Below, one piece after another: positions 1 to 5,695 of a stretch of DNA of 7,443 bases. The translations under genes were made by a program, and so were the position numbers. Numbering within the stretch: the stretch's first letter is position 1; every line of letters begins with the position of its first letter. The notes below the pieces were generated by a model. That model was not told where the DNA came from. It saw only the letters and a program-made list of their open reading frames with translations, and did no database searches. Source of the DNA: Candidatus Poribacteria bacterium (GTDB lineage: Bacteria; Poribacteria; DTPJ01); contig DTPJ01000875.1 in NCBI GenBank assembly GCA_011334435.1, forward strand, positions 1 through 7,443. The letters are read 5' to 3'.

Positions 1-177
1 CGGGCAGAAAGTATGAAAATAACCCCTTATGGCATGTTATCAAGGGCAGTTGCAGGCGTAAGAGGAAAAACATTGATTATCAATCTACCGGGTAGCCCAA
101 AAGCGGTAAAAGAAACTCTTTCAGTAGTTTTGCCTGCCCTGCCACATGCAATTGAAATAATAAAGGGTAGAATTTGA
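1..177 (+). CDS. Molybdenum cofactor biosynthesis protein, MogA/MoaB family (3' end only)
   Basis: The frame is open from the first base to a TGA at 175-177, giving the last 58 residues of a protein whose start lies outside the window. The visible part contains GMLSRAVAGVRG, then NLPGSPKAV, then LPALPHAIE. This is the conserved C-terminal block of the MogA/MoaB/Cnx1G family, where the serine/proline loop helps hold molybdopterin. Family members adenylylate molybdopterin in the cytoplasm before molybdate insertion. Full-length members are about 160-170 residues, so roughly one third is seen. MogA and MoaB cannot be separated from this fragment, so no symbol is given. The next gene, cobS, starts 38 bases downstream on the same strand, and co-transcription is likely. 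The family is secure from the motif; the exact role is inferred. Confidence 0.85.
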   Translation, partial: RAESMKITPYGMLSRAVAGVRGKTLIINLPGSPKAVKETLSVVLPALPHAIEIIKGRI

Positions 178-215
178 TTTTCCAGACAACACTTTCTGAT
201 TACTGAGAATTATCT

Positions 216-959
216 ATGAAAAAGTTTATATTGTCAATAACGTTTCTCACAAGATTGCCGATTCCGACGCCAAAAATTGTTACACCTCAGGATATCGCAG
301 GTTCTACGCCATTTTTCCCAATAGTCGGTCTAATTCTTGGCGTGATATTAGTAGGGATAGATTATTTCTGCTCTCACTTTTGGAATCAGCTTGTCTCTAA
401 TACAGCTGTTGTTATCGGTCTGATCGCTTTAACTGGTGGACTTCATATTGACGGACTGATGGACACTTGCGATGGTATTTTTAGCAACAAAGATCGGGAT
501 CGGACACTTGAAATTATGCGAGATAGCCGATTAGGGGCAATGGGTGTGCTTGGCGGAATTTGCGTTATACTGATGAAAATCGCATTTTTATATGGAATTA
601 AGGGCGAAGTGCGAATTCCTACGTTGCTAATTTTCCCAACGATCGGTCGTTGGACTATGGTCTATGCGATCTCCTTTTTTCCTTATGCTCGCACAACATC
701 AGGGCTTGGCAAACCTTACGTCCAGCATTCAAAACGTTATCATTTCCTCATTGCATCAATTTTAGGTCTGATCGTTACAATACCTCTACTATTATGGAAA
801 ACAATTCCGATTTATATAGTGATCGGATTTTCAACATGGTTTATGACTTACCGTCTTTCAAAAAGACTTGGCGGGCTTACTGGCGATACTTATGGTGCGA
901 TCTGTGAGACAATGGAAACGTTGACGCTTGCGGTAATATCAAACATAACCTTGACATAA
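216..959 (+). CDS. cobS: Adenosylcobinamide-GDP ribazoletransferase (cobalamin synthase)
   Basis: This 247-residue integral membrane enzyme joins adenosylcobinamide-GDP to alpha-ribazole (or its 5'-phosphate) to make adenosylcobalamin (phosphate) and GMP, at the inner membrane. The length is normal for CobS. The N-terminus has FLTRLPIP (10-17) and PFFPIVG (32-38). The acidic signature HIDGLMDTCDG lies at 77-87 (D79, D83, D86), followed by MRDSRLGAMG (101-110) and, near the C-terminus, GGLTGDTYGA (219-228) with E231 and E234. These are the conserved metal- and phosphate-handling positions of the family. About six or seven hydrophobic segments are visible, roughly 34-52, 62-78, 108-126, 135-153, 176-194, 198-213 and 235-247. 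The ATG at 216 fits the usual family start, MKKF before the FLTRLPIP motif, although its Shine-Dalgarno is weak (GAG near 204). No other cobalamin gene is visible, so the rest of nucleotide-loop assembly must be encoded elsewhere. Confidence 0.95.
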   Translation: MKKFILSITFLTRLPIPTPKIVTPQDIAGSTPFFPIVGLILGVILVGIDYFCSHFWNQLVSNTAVVIGLIALTGGLHIDGLMDTCDGIFSNKDRDRTLEIMRDSRLGAMGVLGGICVILMKIAFLYGIKGEVRIPTLLIFPTIGRWTMVYAISFFPYARTTSGLGKPYVQHSKRYHFLIASILGLIVTIPLLLWKTIPIYIVIGFSTWFMTYRLSKRLGGLTGDTYGAICETMETLTLAVISNITLT

Positions 960-980
960 TACTTGCATTATAAGATTAAA
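951..980 (+). promoter_or_regulatory. Possible sigma70-type promoter upstream of prmC (weak)
   Basis: A perfect TTGACA lies at 951-956, overlapping the cobS stop codon. With 17-base spacing the -10 position would be GATTAA (974-979), which matches the consensus at only three positions. Better -10-like words, TATAAG at 969 and TATGAT at 981, have the wrong spacing (12 and 24 bases). The 56-base cobS-prmC gap is the largest in the plus-strand block, so an internal promoter here is plausible but unproven. The region is AT-rich and chance matches are expected. Confidence 0.2.
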
Positions 981-1015
981 TATGATAACCTTTTGATAGT
1001 GTAAATATGGAATAA

Positions 1016-1882
1016 ATGAACAGTGTAAAAAAAGCGTTATTTTGGGCAATTGAGTCTCTAAAAAATGGCGGAATTGAAAATCCACAACTTGACGCCGAAG
1101 TGCTTTTGGCTCATGTATTAAACGTAGATCGCACCTTGCTTTATTTAGATCAAGACGCTGTTTTAGATATAGAAAAAAGCGGTTATTTCAAATCGTTAAT
1201 AGAGAAAAGGCTTTTACATATCCCGATCAGTTATTTAACAGGTCATAAAGAGTTTATGTCACTTGATTTTAAGGTGAATGAAAACGTCCTGATCCCAAGA
1301 CCCGAAACAGAGCTTCTCGTTGAATATGTGATAAAATCAAGCATAACGTATAGCAAAATATTAGAAATAGGGACTGGAAGCGGTGCAATAGCTGTTAGCA
1401 TTGCGAAATATAGACAAAACTGTTTTATACTGGCAACGGACTTATCAATGAAGGCTCTAATAGTTGCCCGCGAAAATGCAGTCATTCATAATGTAGATAA
1501 ACAAATCTTTTTTGTGCAATCTGATCTCTTTAATGCTATTTCTGCAAATCATAAGTTCAATTGGATAGTCTCAAACCCGCCATACATACCGACTGACGAC
1601 ATAAAAAAGCTGTCAAACGAAGTCAAATATGAGCCGATAATGGCACTTGATGGTGGAAATGATGGACTTGACATTATCAAAAAGATCATCGGCAACGCTT
1701 ATAATTTCTTAGAGCCGAATGGGAAATTGGCTATTGAGATCGGATATGGACAAAGCGAAAGCGTATTAAAGATCGCAGACGAGATCGGCAAGTATGCTGA
1801 TTATTATTTTGTAGATGACTACGCGGGAATACCCCGTGTATTCTGTTGTTCAAATAAAGATAAAGAGGGTTATAATGGATAA
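1016..1882 (+). CDS. prmC: Peptide chain release factor N5-glutamine methyltransferase
   Basis: This 288-residue protein methylates the glutamine of the GGQ motif in release factors RF1 and RF2 using S-adenosylmethionine, in the cytoplasm, improving translation termination. The N-terminal helical domain that grips the release factor spans about residues 1-80. It is followed by PRPETELLVE (94-103), the SAM-binding glycine loop EIGTGSGAI (117-125), and the NPPYIP signature (187-192), whose Asn-Pro-Pro-Tyr binds the substrate glutamine. FLEPNGKLAIEIG (231-243) is the usual late Rossmann strand. The length is typical. NPPYIP together with the PRPETE block separates PrmC from DNA N6-adenine methylases and from PrmB. 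The start ATG at 1016 sits next to a minimal ATG-GAA-TAA at 1006-1014 and has no strong Shine-Dalgarno. The 3' end overlaps murA by 8 bases. prmC is often linked to prfA, but prfA is not next to it here. Confidence 0.95.
   Translation: MNSVKKALFWAIESLKNGGIENPQLDAEVLLAHVLNVDRTLLYLDQDAVLDIEKSGYFKSLIEKRLLHIPISYLTGHKEFMSLDFKVNENVLIPRPETELLVEYVIKSSITYSKILEIGTGSGAIAVSIAKYRQNCFILATDLSMKALIVARENAVIHNVDKQIFFVQSDLFNAISANHKFNWIVSNPPYIPTDDIKKLSNEVKYEPIMALDGGNDGLDIIKKIIGNAYNFLEPNGKLAIEIGYGQSESVLKIADEIGKYADYYFVDDYAGIPRVFCCSNKDKEGYNG
1862..1869 (+). promoter_or_regulatory. Ribosome binding site of murA, inside the prmC 3' end
   Basis: AAAGAGGG lies 5 bases before the ATG at 1875. It identifies that ATG as the murA start, in preference to an in-frame ATG 60 bases upstream. 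Because it is read within the last codons of prmC, the two genes are probably translationally coupled. Confidence 0.75.
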
Positions 1883-3137
1883 ATTTGTCATAAATGGCGG
1901 AAAGCCACTTGAAGGCGAGATTGAAATTAGCGGAGCAAAAAACGAGGCATTGCCCTTGACCGTTGCTTCTATATTAACCGATGATGTTAGTATAATTAGC
2001 AATATATCAGACCTTGCAGATTTGCGTTCTATGATCTCACTTCTTGAGGTTTTAGGTGTTAAATCGGAGATTAAAGGGAATGTTCTACGGATTGATCCGT
2101 CAGGTTGTGATGGCTACGAGGCGCCTTATGATCTGGTAAGGAAGATGCGAGCTTCCGTATATGTCTTAGGGGCATTGCTTGGAAGGCTTGGCAGGGCGAA
2201 GGTATCTTTTCCCGGTGGATGCGTCATAGGCACAAGACCAATTGATCTGCACTTAATGGGACTTGAAAAATTAGGTGCAAGAATAAAGATAGAACACGGA
2301 TATATAATAGCAGACGCAGATAAACTCGTCGGAACTGAGATATTTCTTAGCGGTATTCACGGTCCTAGCGTAGGGGCAACCGTAAATGTGATGTTAGCAG
2401 CGGTTAAGGCAGAAGGCGTAACAGTGATAAAAGAGGCTTCCTGCGAACCACAGATAACTGAGTTAGCGGATTTTCTCAATTCAATGGGGGCAAAGATTGA
2501 GGGTGCAGGAACACCTGTCCTAATAATACATGGCGTTAAGGAATTACACGGGGCAAAGCATGAAGTCATACCAGACCGCATAGAAGCGGCAACATATATG
2601 ATCGCAGGAGTTATCACCAGAGGGAATCTGTTAATAAAAAATTGTATAGTTAAGCATCTTGAAGCTGTTATAGAGAAATTAAGGGAAATTGGGGCAGAGA
2701 TCACTTATGAAGATGATGGCGTCAGAGTTAAAGCTAAAGACCCGTTAAAGCCAGTCAATATAAGGACAGCACCGTTTCCGGGCTTTCCAACTGATGTCCA
2801 GCCTCAAATAATGTCTCTGTTGGCAACTGTCCCGGGGATCAGTGTCATAACGGAAGGTGTCTATCCCGATCGGTTTATCCATGTAAGCGAATTAAACAGA
2901 ATGGGAGCAGATATTAAGGTTGATAATGCGGTTGCAGTTGTCAAAGGCGTTGAAAAACTTAGTGGAGCGCCTGTTATGGCTTCGGAACTACGCGGAGGTG
3001 CAGGATTAGTCCTCGCTGGTTTGTCCGCAATCAATCAAACAGTTGTATCAAGGGTCTATCATATTGATAGAGGTTACGAAAGTATGGAGAAAAAACTTGC
3101 CAATGTTGGCGCAGATATTAAAAGGGTGTCGGAATGA
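1875..3137 (+). CDS. murA: UDP-N-acetylglucosamine 1-carboxyvinyltransferase
   Basis: This 420-residue cytoplasmic enzyme transfers enolpyruvate from phosphoenolpyruvate to UDP-N-acetylglucosamine, the first committed step of peptidoglycan synthesis. The fold is two inside-out alpha/beta domains. K22 and N23 in SGAKNEALPL match the substrate-binding pair of the family. C116 in GGCVIGTRPIDLH is the loop cysteine (C115 in E. coli) that fosfomycin alkylates, so nothing in this residue suggests intrinsic resistance. D307 in FPTDVQPQ corresponds to the general base D305. R373 (ELRGGAGLVLAG) and R399 (HIDRGYE) match the conserved late arginines. The start at 1875 was chosen over an in-frame ATG at 1815 for three reasons: MDKFVINGGKPLEGEI is the normal family N-terminus, a good ribosome site precedes it, and the longer form would lie mostly inside prmC. 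It overlaps prmC by 8 bases and shares ATGA with hisC. Confidence 0.97.
   Translation: MDKFVINGGKPLEGEIEISGAKNEALPLTVASILTDDVSIISNISDLADLRSMISLLEVLGVKSEIKGNVLRIDPSGCDGYEAPYDLVRKMRASVYVLGALLGRLGRAKVSFPGGCVIGTRPIDLHLMGLEKLGARIKIEHGYIIADADKLVGTEIFLSGIHGPSVGATVNVMLAAVKAEGVTVIKEASCEPQITELADFLNSMGAKIEGAGTPVLIIHGVKELHGAKHEVIPDRIEAATYMIAGVITRGNLLIKNCIVKHLEAVIEKLREIGAEITYEDDGVRVKAKDPLKPVNIRTAPFPGFPTDVQPQIMSLLATVPGISVITEGVYPDRFIHVSELNRMGADIKVDNAVAVVKGVEKLSGAPVMASELRGGAGLVLAGLSAINQTVVSRVYHIDRGYESMEKKLANVGADIKRVSE
3121..3126 (+). promoter_or_regulatory. Ribosome binding site of hisC, inside the murA 3' end
   Basis: AAAGGG lies 7 bases before the hisC ATG at 3134. That ATG overlaps the murA TGA in an ATGA junction, the usual layout for termination-reinitiation coupling. 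Confidence 0.65.
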
Positions 3138-4192
3138 AAATTGAACAACTTATCAGACCAGAATTAACTAATTTAAAGCCTTATAAGGTTTATGATTTTC
3201 CGCATAAAATAAAAATGGACGCAAATGAAAATCCTTATGAAATGCCTCAGAATATCAGAGAAGCCATCGCTGATGAAATTTTTAGGCATAGTTTTAACCG
3301 ATACCCCGATCCAATAGCTACTGATCTGCGAAAAGCTCTTGCAAGCGAATTTGATGTTGATCCTGATTTAATAGTAATTGGCAACGGATCAGATGAGTTG
3401 ATAAACTATCTAATATCAGCCTTCGCAGGTATAGACGCAAAGGTAATATTTCCCATTCCGACTTTCTCCATATATGGAATCTGCTCAGAACTATGGGGAA
3501 CGAATATTTCAGCTATCCCTTTATCAGAAAACTTTGATATTCAAACAGAAAAGATAATATCTGAGATGAAATCTGCCAAAAAGAGCATAGTCTTCATCGG
3601 ATATCCAAATAATCCGACGGGTAATTGCTTTTCATATCAGTCAATAATGGATATTATCAACTGCAATGCAAATTCAATAATAGTTATTGACGAAGCCTAC
3701 GCAGAATTTTCAGGAAAAAGTTTCTTGCCATTACTAAACGAACATGAAAATCTTGTAATATTCCGTACATTCTCAAAAGCTTATGGATTAGCAGGATTAC
3801 GTGTTGGCTATATGATTGCAGGTAAAGAGATAATCAATCAGATATTGAAGGTTAAGATGGTGTTTAATATCAATAGCCTTTCACAGAAGATCGCATTGAT
3901 ATTGTTAAGATATAAAAATCAGATGTCTGACCTGATCCAAAGGATCATAAAAGAGCGAGAGAGATTATCAAACATGCTTGATAATATTAGCTGGATAAAA
4001 CGTTATCATTCTGATGCAAACTTTATACTCTTTCGCACTGAATACGATTCTGAAAATGTGTTTGATAAACTATTATCCAAAGGGATATTAGTTCGTGCCT
4101 TCAATGAAAAAGGATTATTGAAAAATTGCCTCAGAGTGACAGTCGGCAAGCCAGAGGAAAATGATCTTTTCATTTCAGCGTTAGAAAGTTAA
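3134..4192 (+). CDS. hisC: Histidinol-phosphate aminotransferase
   Basis: This 352-residue, pyridoxal-phosphate-dependent, fold-type I class II aminotransferase converts imidazole acetol phosphate plus glutamate to histidinol phosphate plus 2-oxoglutarate in histidine synthesis; it is cytoplasmic. The N-terminal MDANENPYEMP (28-38) is the typical HisC opening. GNGSDELI (83-90) forms the phosphate-binding turn. YPNNPTGN (157-164) carries the PLP-contacting asparagine. IDEAYAEF (185-192) supplies D186 and Y189. FRTFSKAYGLAGLRVGY (210-226) carries the Schiff-base lysine K215 and R223. R334 in LRVTVGKPEEN binds the substrate carboxylate. Length and motifs are normal for HisC. Related aromatic or threonine-phosphate aminotransferases (CobD/CobC) share the fold, and the nearby cobS makes CobD worth considering, but the N-terminal NENPYEMP and overall motifs favour HisC. 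No other his gene is visible. Confidence 0.88.
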   Translation: MKIEQLIRPELTNLKPYKVYDFPHKIKMDANENPYEMPQNIREAIADEIFRHSFNRYPDPIATDLRKALASEFDVDPDLIVIGNGSDELINYLISAFAGIDAKVIFPIPTFSIYGICSELWGTNISAIPLSENFDIQTEKIISEMKSAKKSIVFIGYPNNPTGNCFSYQSIMDIINCNANSIIVIDEAYAEFSGKSFLPLLNEHENLVIFRTFSKAYGLAGLRVGYMIAGKEIINQILKVKMVFNINSLSQKIALILLRYKNQMSDLIQRIIKERERLSNMLDNISWIKRYHSDANFILFRTEYDSENVFDKLLSKGILVRAFNEKGLLKNCLRVTVGKPEENDLFISALES

Positions 4193-4198
4193 AAGATA

Positions 4199-4648
4199 TT
4201 GAGCGATTTAGAACCAGAAAAAACCAAAATTCCCAAACGAATGCTTCCGATCTTGATGAAGCCCTATGTGCTTATCATACTTATCGTGATCAGTGTCTTT
4301 GGGGAAGTGTTATGGATGTATAGGGCTATCCAAGATGGAAATCAGTTAGAGTCGTTTGGATTATTTTTGGTAGGCATGCTGTTAGGCGGAATAAATGGGG
4401 TATGGACTTATCGGGTGTTTGATAAGTATTATATTCAATCACTTCTCAATAAAGTTAATGTTATCAGACAGCCGATGAGTATAAAAAACAATGTGTTTAC
4501 TTTTTTAGCACTTGGTGTGCCTATGGCTGTTAGTTTTTTGCGTGATGATATAGACCCTTTTCTTCCAATAATGCAGTCCTATATTTTCGGGTTTATCTGT
4601 GGAATGAATGTAATGCTCTATCTTTGGGCAAGAAAATTGCCTGATTGA
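4199..4648 (+). CDS. Unrecognised four-helix membrane protein
   Basis: I do not recognise this 149-residue protein. The first 19 residues are charged and soluble (SDLEPEKTKIPKR). Hydrophobic segments follow at about 20-42, 52-72, 98-114 and 121-143, with a basic, polar stretch (about 73-97) between the second and third. The tail is short and charged (ARKLPD). There is no signal peptide, cysteine pair or catalytic signature. The start is a TTG six bases after the hisC stop and in the same frame, so only one stop codon separates the two. The only Shine-Dalgarno-like sequence is a weak AGAAAG at 4183-4188. The next in-frame ATG (4241) has nothing better before it and would lose the charged N-terminus. 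It is probably the last gene of the block. The gene itself is likely real because of its clean membrane pattern; the exact start is uncertain. Confidence 0.65.
   Translation: MSDLEPEKTKIPKRMLPILMKPYVLIILIVISVFGEVLWMYRAIQDGNQLESFGLFLVGMLLGGINGVWTYRVFDKYYIQSLLNKVNVIRQPMSIKNNVFTFLALGVPMAVSFLRDDIDPFLPIMQSYIFGFICGMNVMLYLWARKLPD
4624..4644. repeat. Short inverted repeat at the convergent junction
   Basis: GGCAA (4627-4631) and TTGCC (4637-4641) pair across a five-base GAAAA loop. Wobble and A-T pairs can lengthen the stem to about 8 bp. It overlaps the last codons of the membrane-protein gene and lies just beyond the end of the minus-strand gene, so either transcript could fold it. No T-run follows on either strand, so it is not a standard intrinsic terminator. 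It may simply be a chance hairpin or a 3'-end stabilising structure. Confidence 0.35.
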
Positions 4649-4669
4649 AAATGTGAGATTTCTCTATAA

Positions 4670-5695
4670 TTATAAAGATTTAGCGGAAACCATCATCGCT
4701 CGCATATTTTCTTCGGGAGTATCACGAGGAACCATCTCACCAGTATTGAACATGTATCCCCCATTTTGCCTGCCAATGCTCATAATTCGCTTGGCTTCCT
4801 CTGCGACCTTTTGTGGAGTTGCTCGTTGAAGGACATTCAATGGATCAAGATTCCCAATTAAAGCAATCTTTCCTTCTGTCAAACGTTTTGCTATCCCAAT
4901 GTCAATTCCGGGACCGACGCTTAAAGCAGATGCACCAATTGTTGCCTGTTTTTCTATATATTCTGGCTTTTCCTCGCTTGCATGCAAAAACGTTAAAACG
5001 CCTAAATCTTTGTATCTCTCAAGCAATTGCTTGCATGGTTCATAGGCAAACTCGCTATATTGTTTAAGGCTTATCAGATTACTCATAGCGTTACAATCAC
5101 CGACCCATAAAGCATGAGCGCCAGCGTCAAACTGTGCTTTTCCCCACATAAATTGTAATTCAATAAAGAAATCACAGGTCTTTTTAAGCAGATCGGGATC
5201 GGAAAACATCAATAACAGAGATTCCTCTATACCATAAAGCAAGGACGCAGACGAAAACGGAGCTGCTGTTCTCCCACAGACGCAAATATTATCGCCAAAC
5301 TCTTTGCGGACTTTGCTTATCGCATCTAATAAGATCGGCATCCTACCGTCCTTTTTTGGATTTGGCATTTTAAGCGATTTTAGCGTTCCTTCATCCGCAG
5401 GGAGATAATCGCAGGTCGCCCTTAATATATTGCCATTACCTTTTGAGCCAACACCTAACGGTTCAAACTCTATGCAGTCATCAACTTGAAGCCATACCCA
5501 ATCATAATCAAATTCATAGGCAGATGCGATAGAACATTCAGCTAACTTGTCTGCGGAGGAGATGATCTCCTCATAAGTCCCTTGATTAAACCATTTGACG
5601 TCAAACTCTTCACTTAAAGCGAATACTGGAACTCTCTTAGGTATGCCTAAATTTACAATTGTTTTAATATCATCAATCAAACCGCTATAAGCCAT
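4670..5695 (-). CDS. Uroporphyrinogen decarboxylase-fold protein, MtaA/CmuA-like, lacking the usual zinc cysteines
   Basis: This 341-residue protein resembles the URO-D superfamily, which contains HemE and the corrinoid/coenzyme M methyltransferases MtaA, MtbA and CmuA. Visible landmarks are VPVFALSEEF (22-31), FSDPDLL (164-170), VGDCNAMSNLISLKQYSEF (198-216), FLHAS (236-240), IALIGNLDP (277-285) and FNTGEMVPRDTPEENM (316-331). The HemE N-terminal arginine signature (RPxWxMRQAGR) is absent, so it is unlikely to be the heme enzyme. In MtaA-type proteins zinc is bound by H-x-C and a later PGC cysteine. Here these read H238-A-S240 and T-G-E320, so two of three ligands appear replaced. It may use another metal arrangement or another chemistry; substrate and role are unknown. 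No signal peptide is seen. The ATG follows the upstream propeller stop codon with no gap and has a strong ribosome site, so the two proteins are co-translated. Confidence 0.8.
   Translation of the reverse strand: MAYSGLIDDIKTIVNLGIPKRVPVFALSEEFDVKWFNQGTYEEIISSADKLAECSIASAYEFDYDWVWLQVDDCIEFEPLGVGSKGNGNILRATCDYLPADEGTLKSLKMPNPKKDGRMPILLDAISKVRKEFGDNICVCGRTAAPFSSASLLYGIEESLLLMFSDPDLLKKTCDFFIELQFMWGKAQFDAGAHALWVGDCNAMSNLISLKQYSEFAYEPCKQLLERYKDLGVLTFLHASEEKPEYIEKQATIGASALSVGPGIDIGIAKRLTEGKIALIGNLDPLNVLQRATPQKVAEEAKRIMSIGRQNGGYMFNTGEMVPRDTPEENMRAMMVSAKSL

Noticed and set aside
650..907. Alternative open frame inside cobS
   Set aside because: It overlaps a clear, conserved CobS frame throughout and shows no family motif. 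The same applies to antisense frames at about 1243-1485 and 2357-2704 and to the plus-strand frame at about 4813-5067.
956..971. ATAAT/ATTAT inverted repeat after cobS as a terminator
   Set aside because: The five-base stem is all A-T and not followed by a T-run, so it is too weak for a terminator and probably chance.
1006..1014. Two-codon ATG-GAA-TAA directly before prmC
   Set aside because: It could be a minimal upstream reading frame, but such words arise easily by chance in AT-rich spacers and no other attenuation structure is seen.
1815..1874. In-frame ATG 60 bases upstream of the murA start
   Set aside because: The extra 20 residues lie wholly inside prmC, do not resemble a MurA N-terminus, and lack a ribosome site. 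The ATG at 1875 has AAAGAGGG at good spacing.
4199..4648. C-terminal extension of HisC by stop-codon readthrough
   Set aside because: HisC is already full length at 352 residues, and a membrane domain on a soluble aminotransferase is unlikely. A separate gene with a TTG start is simpler.
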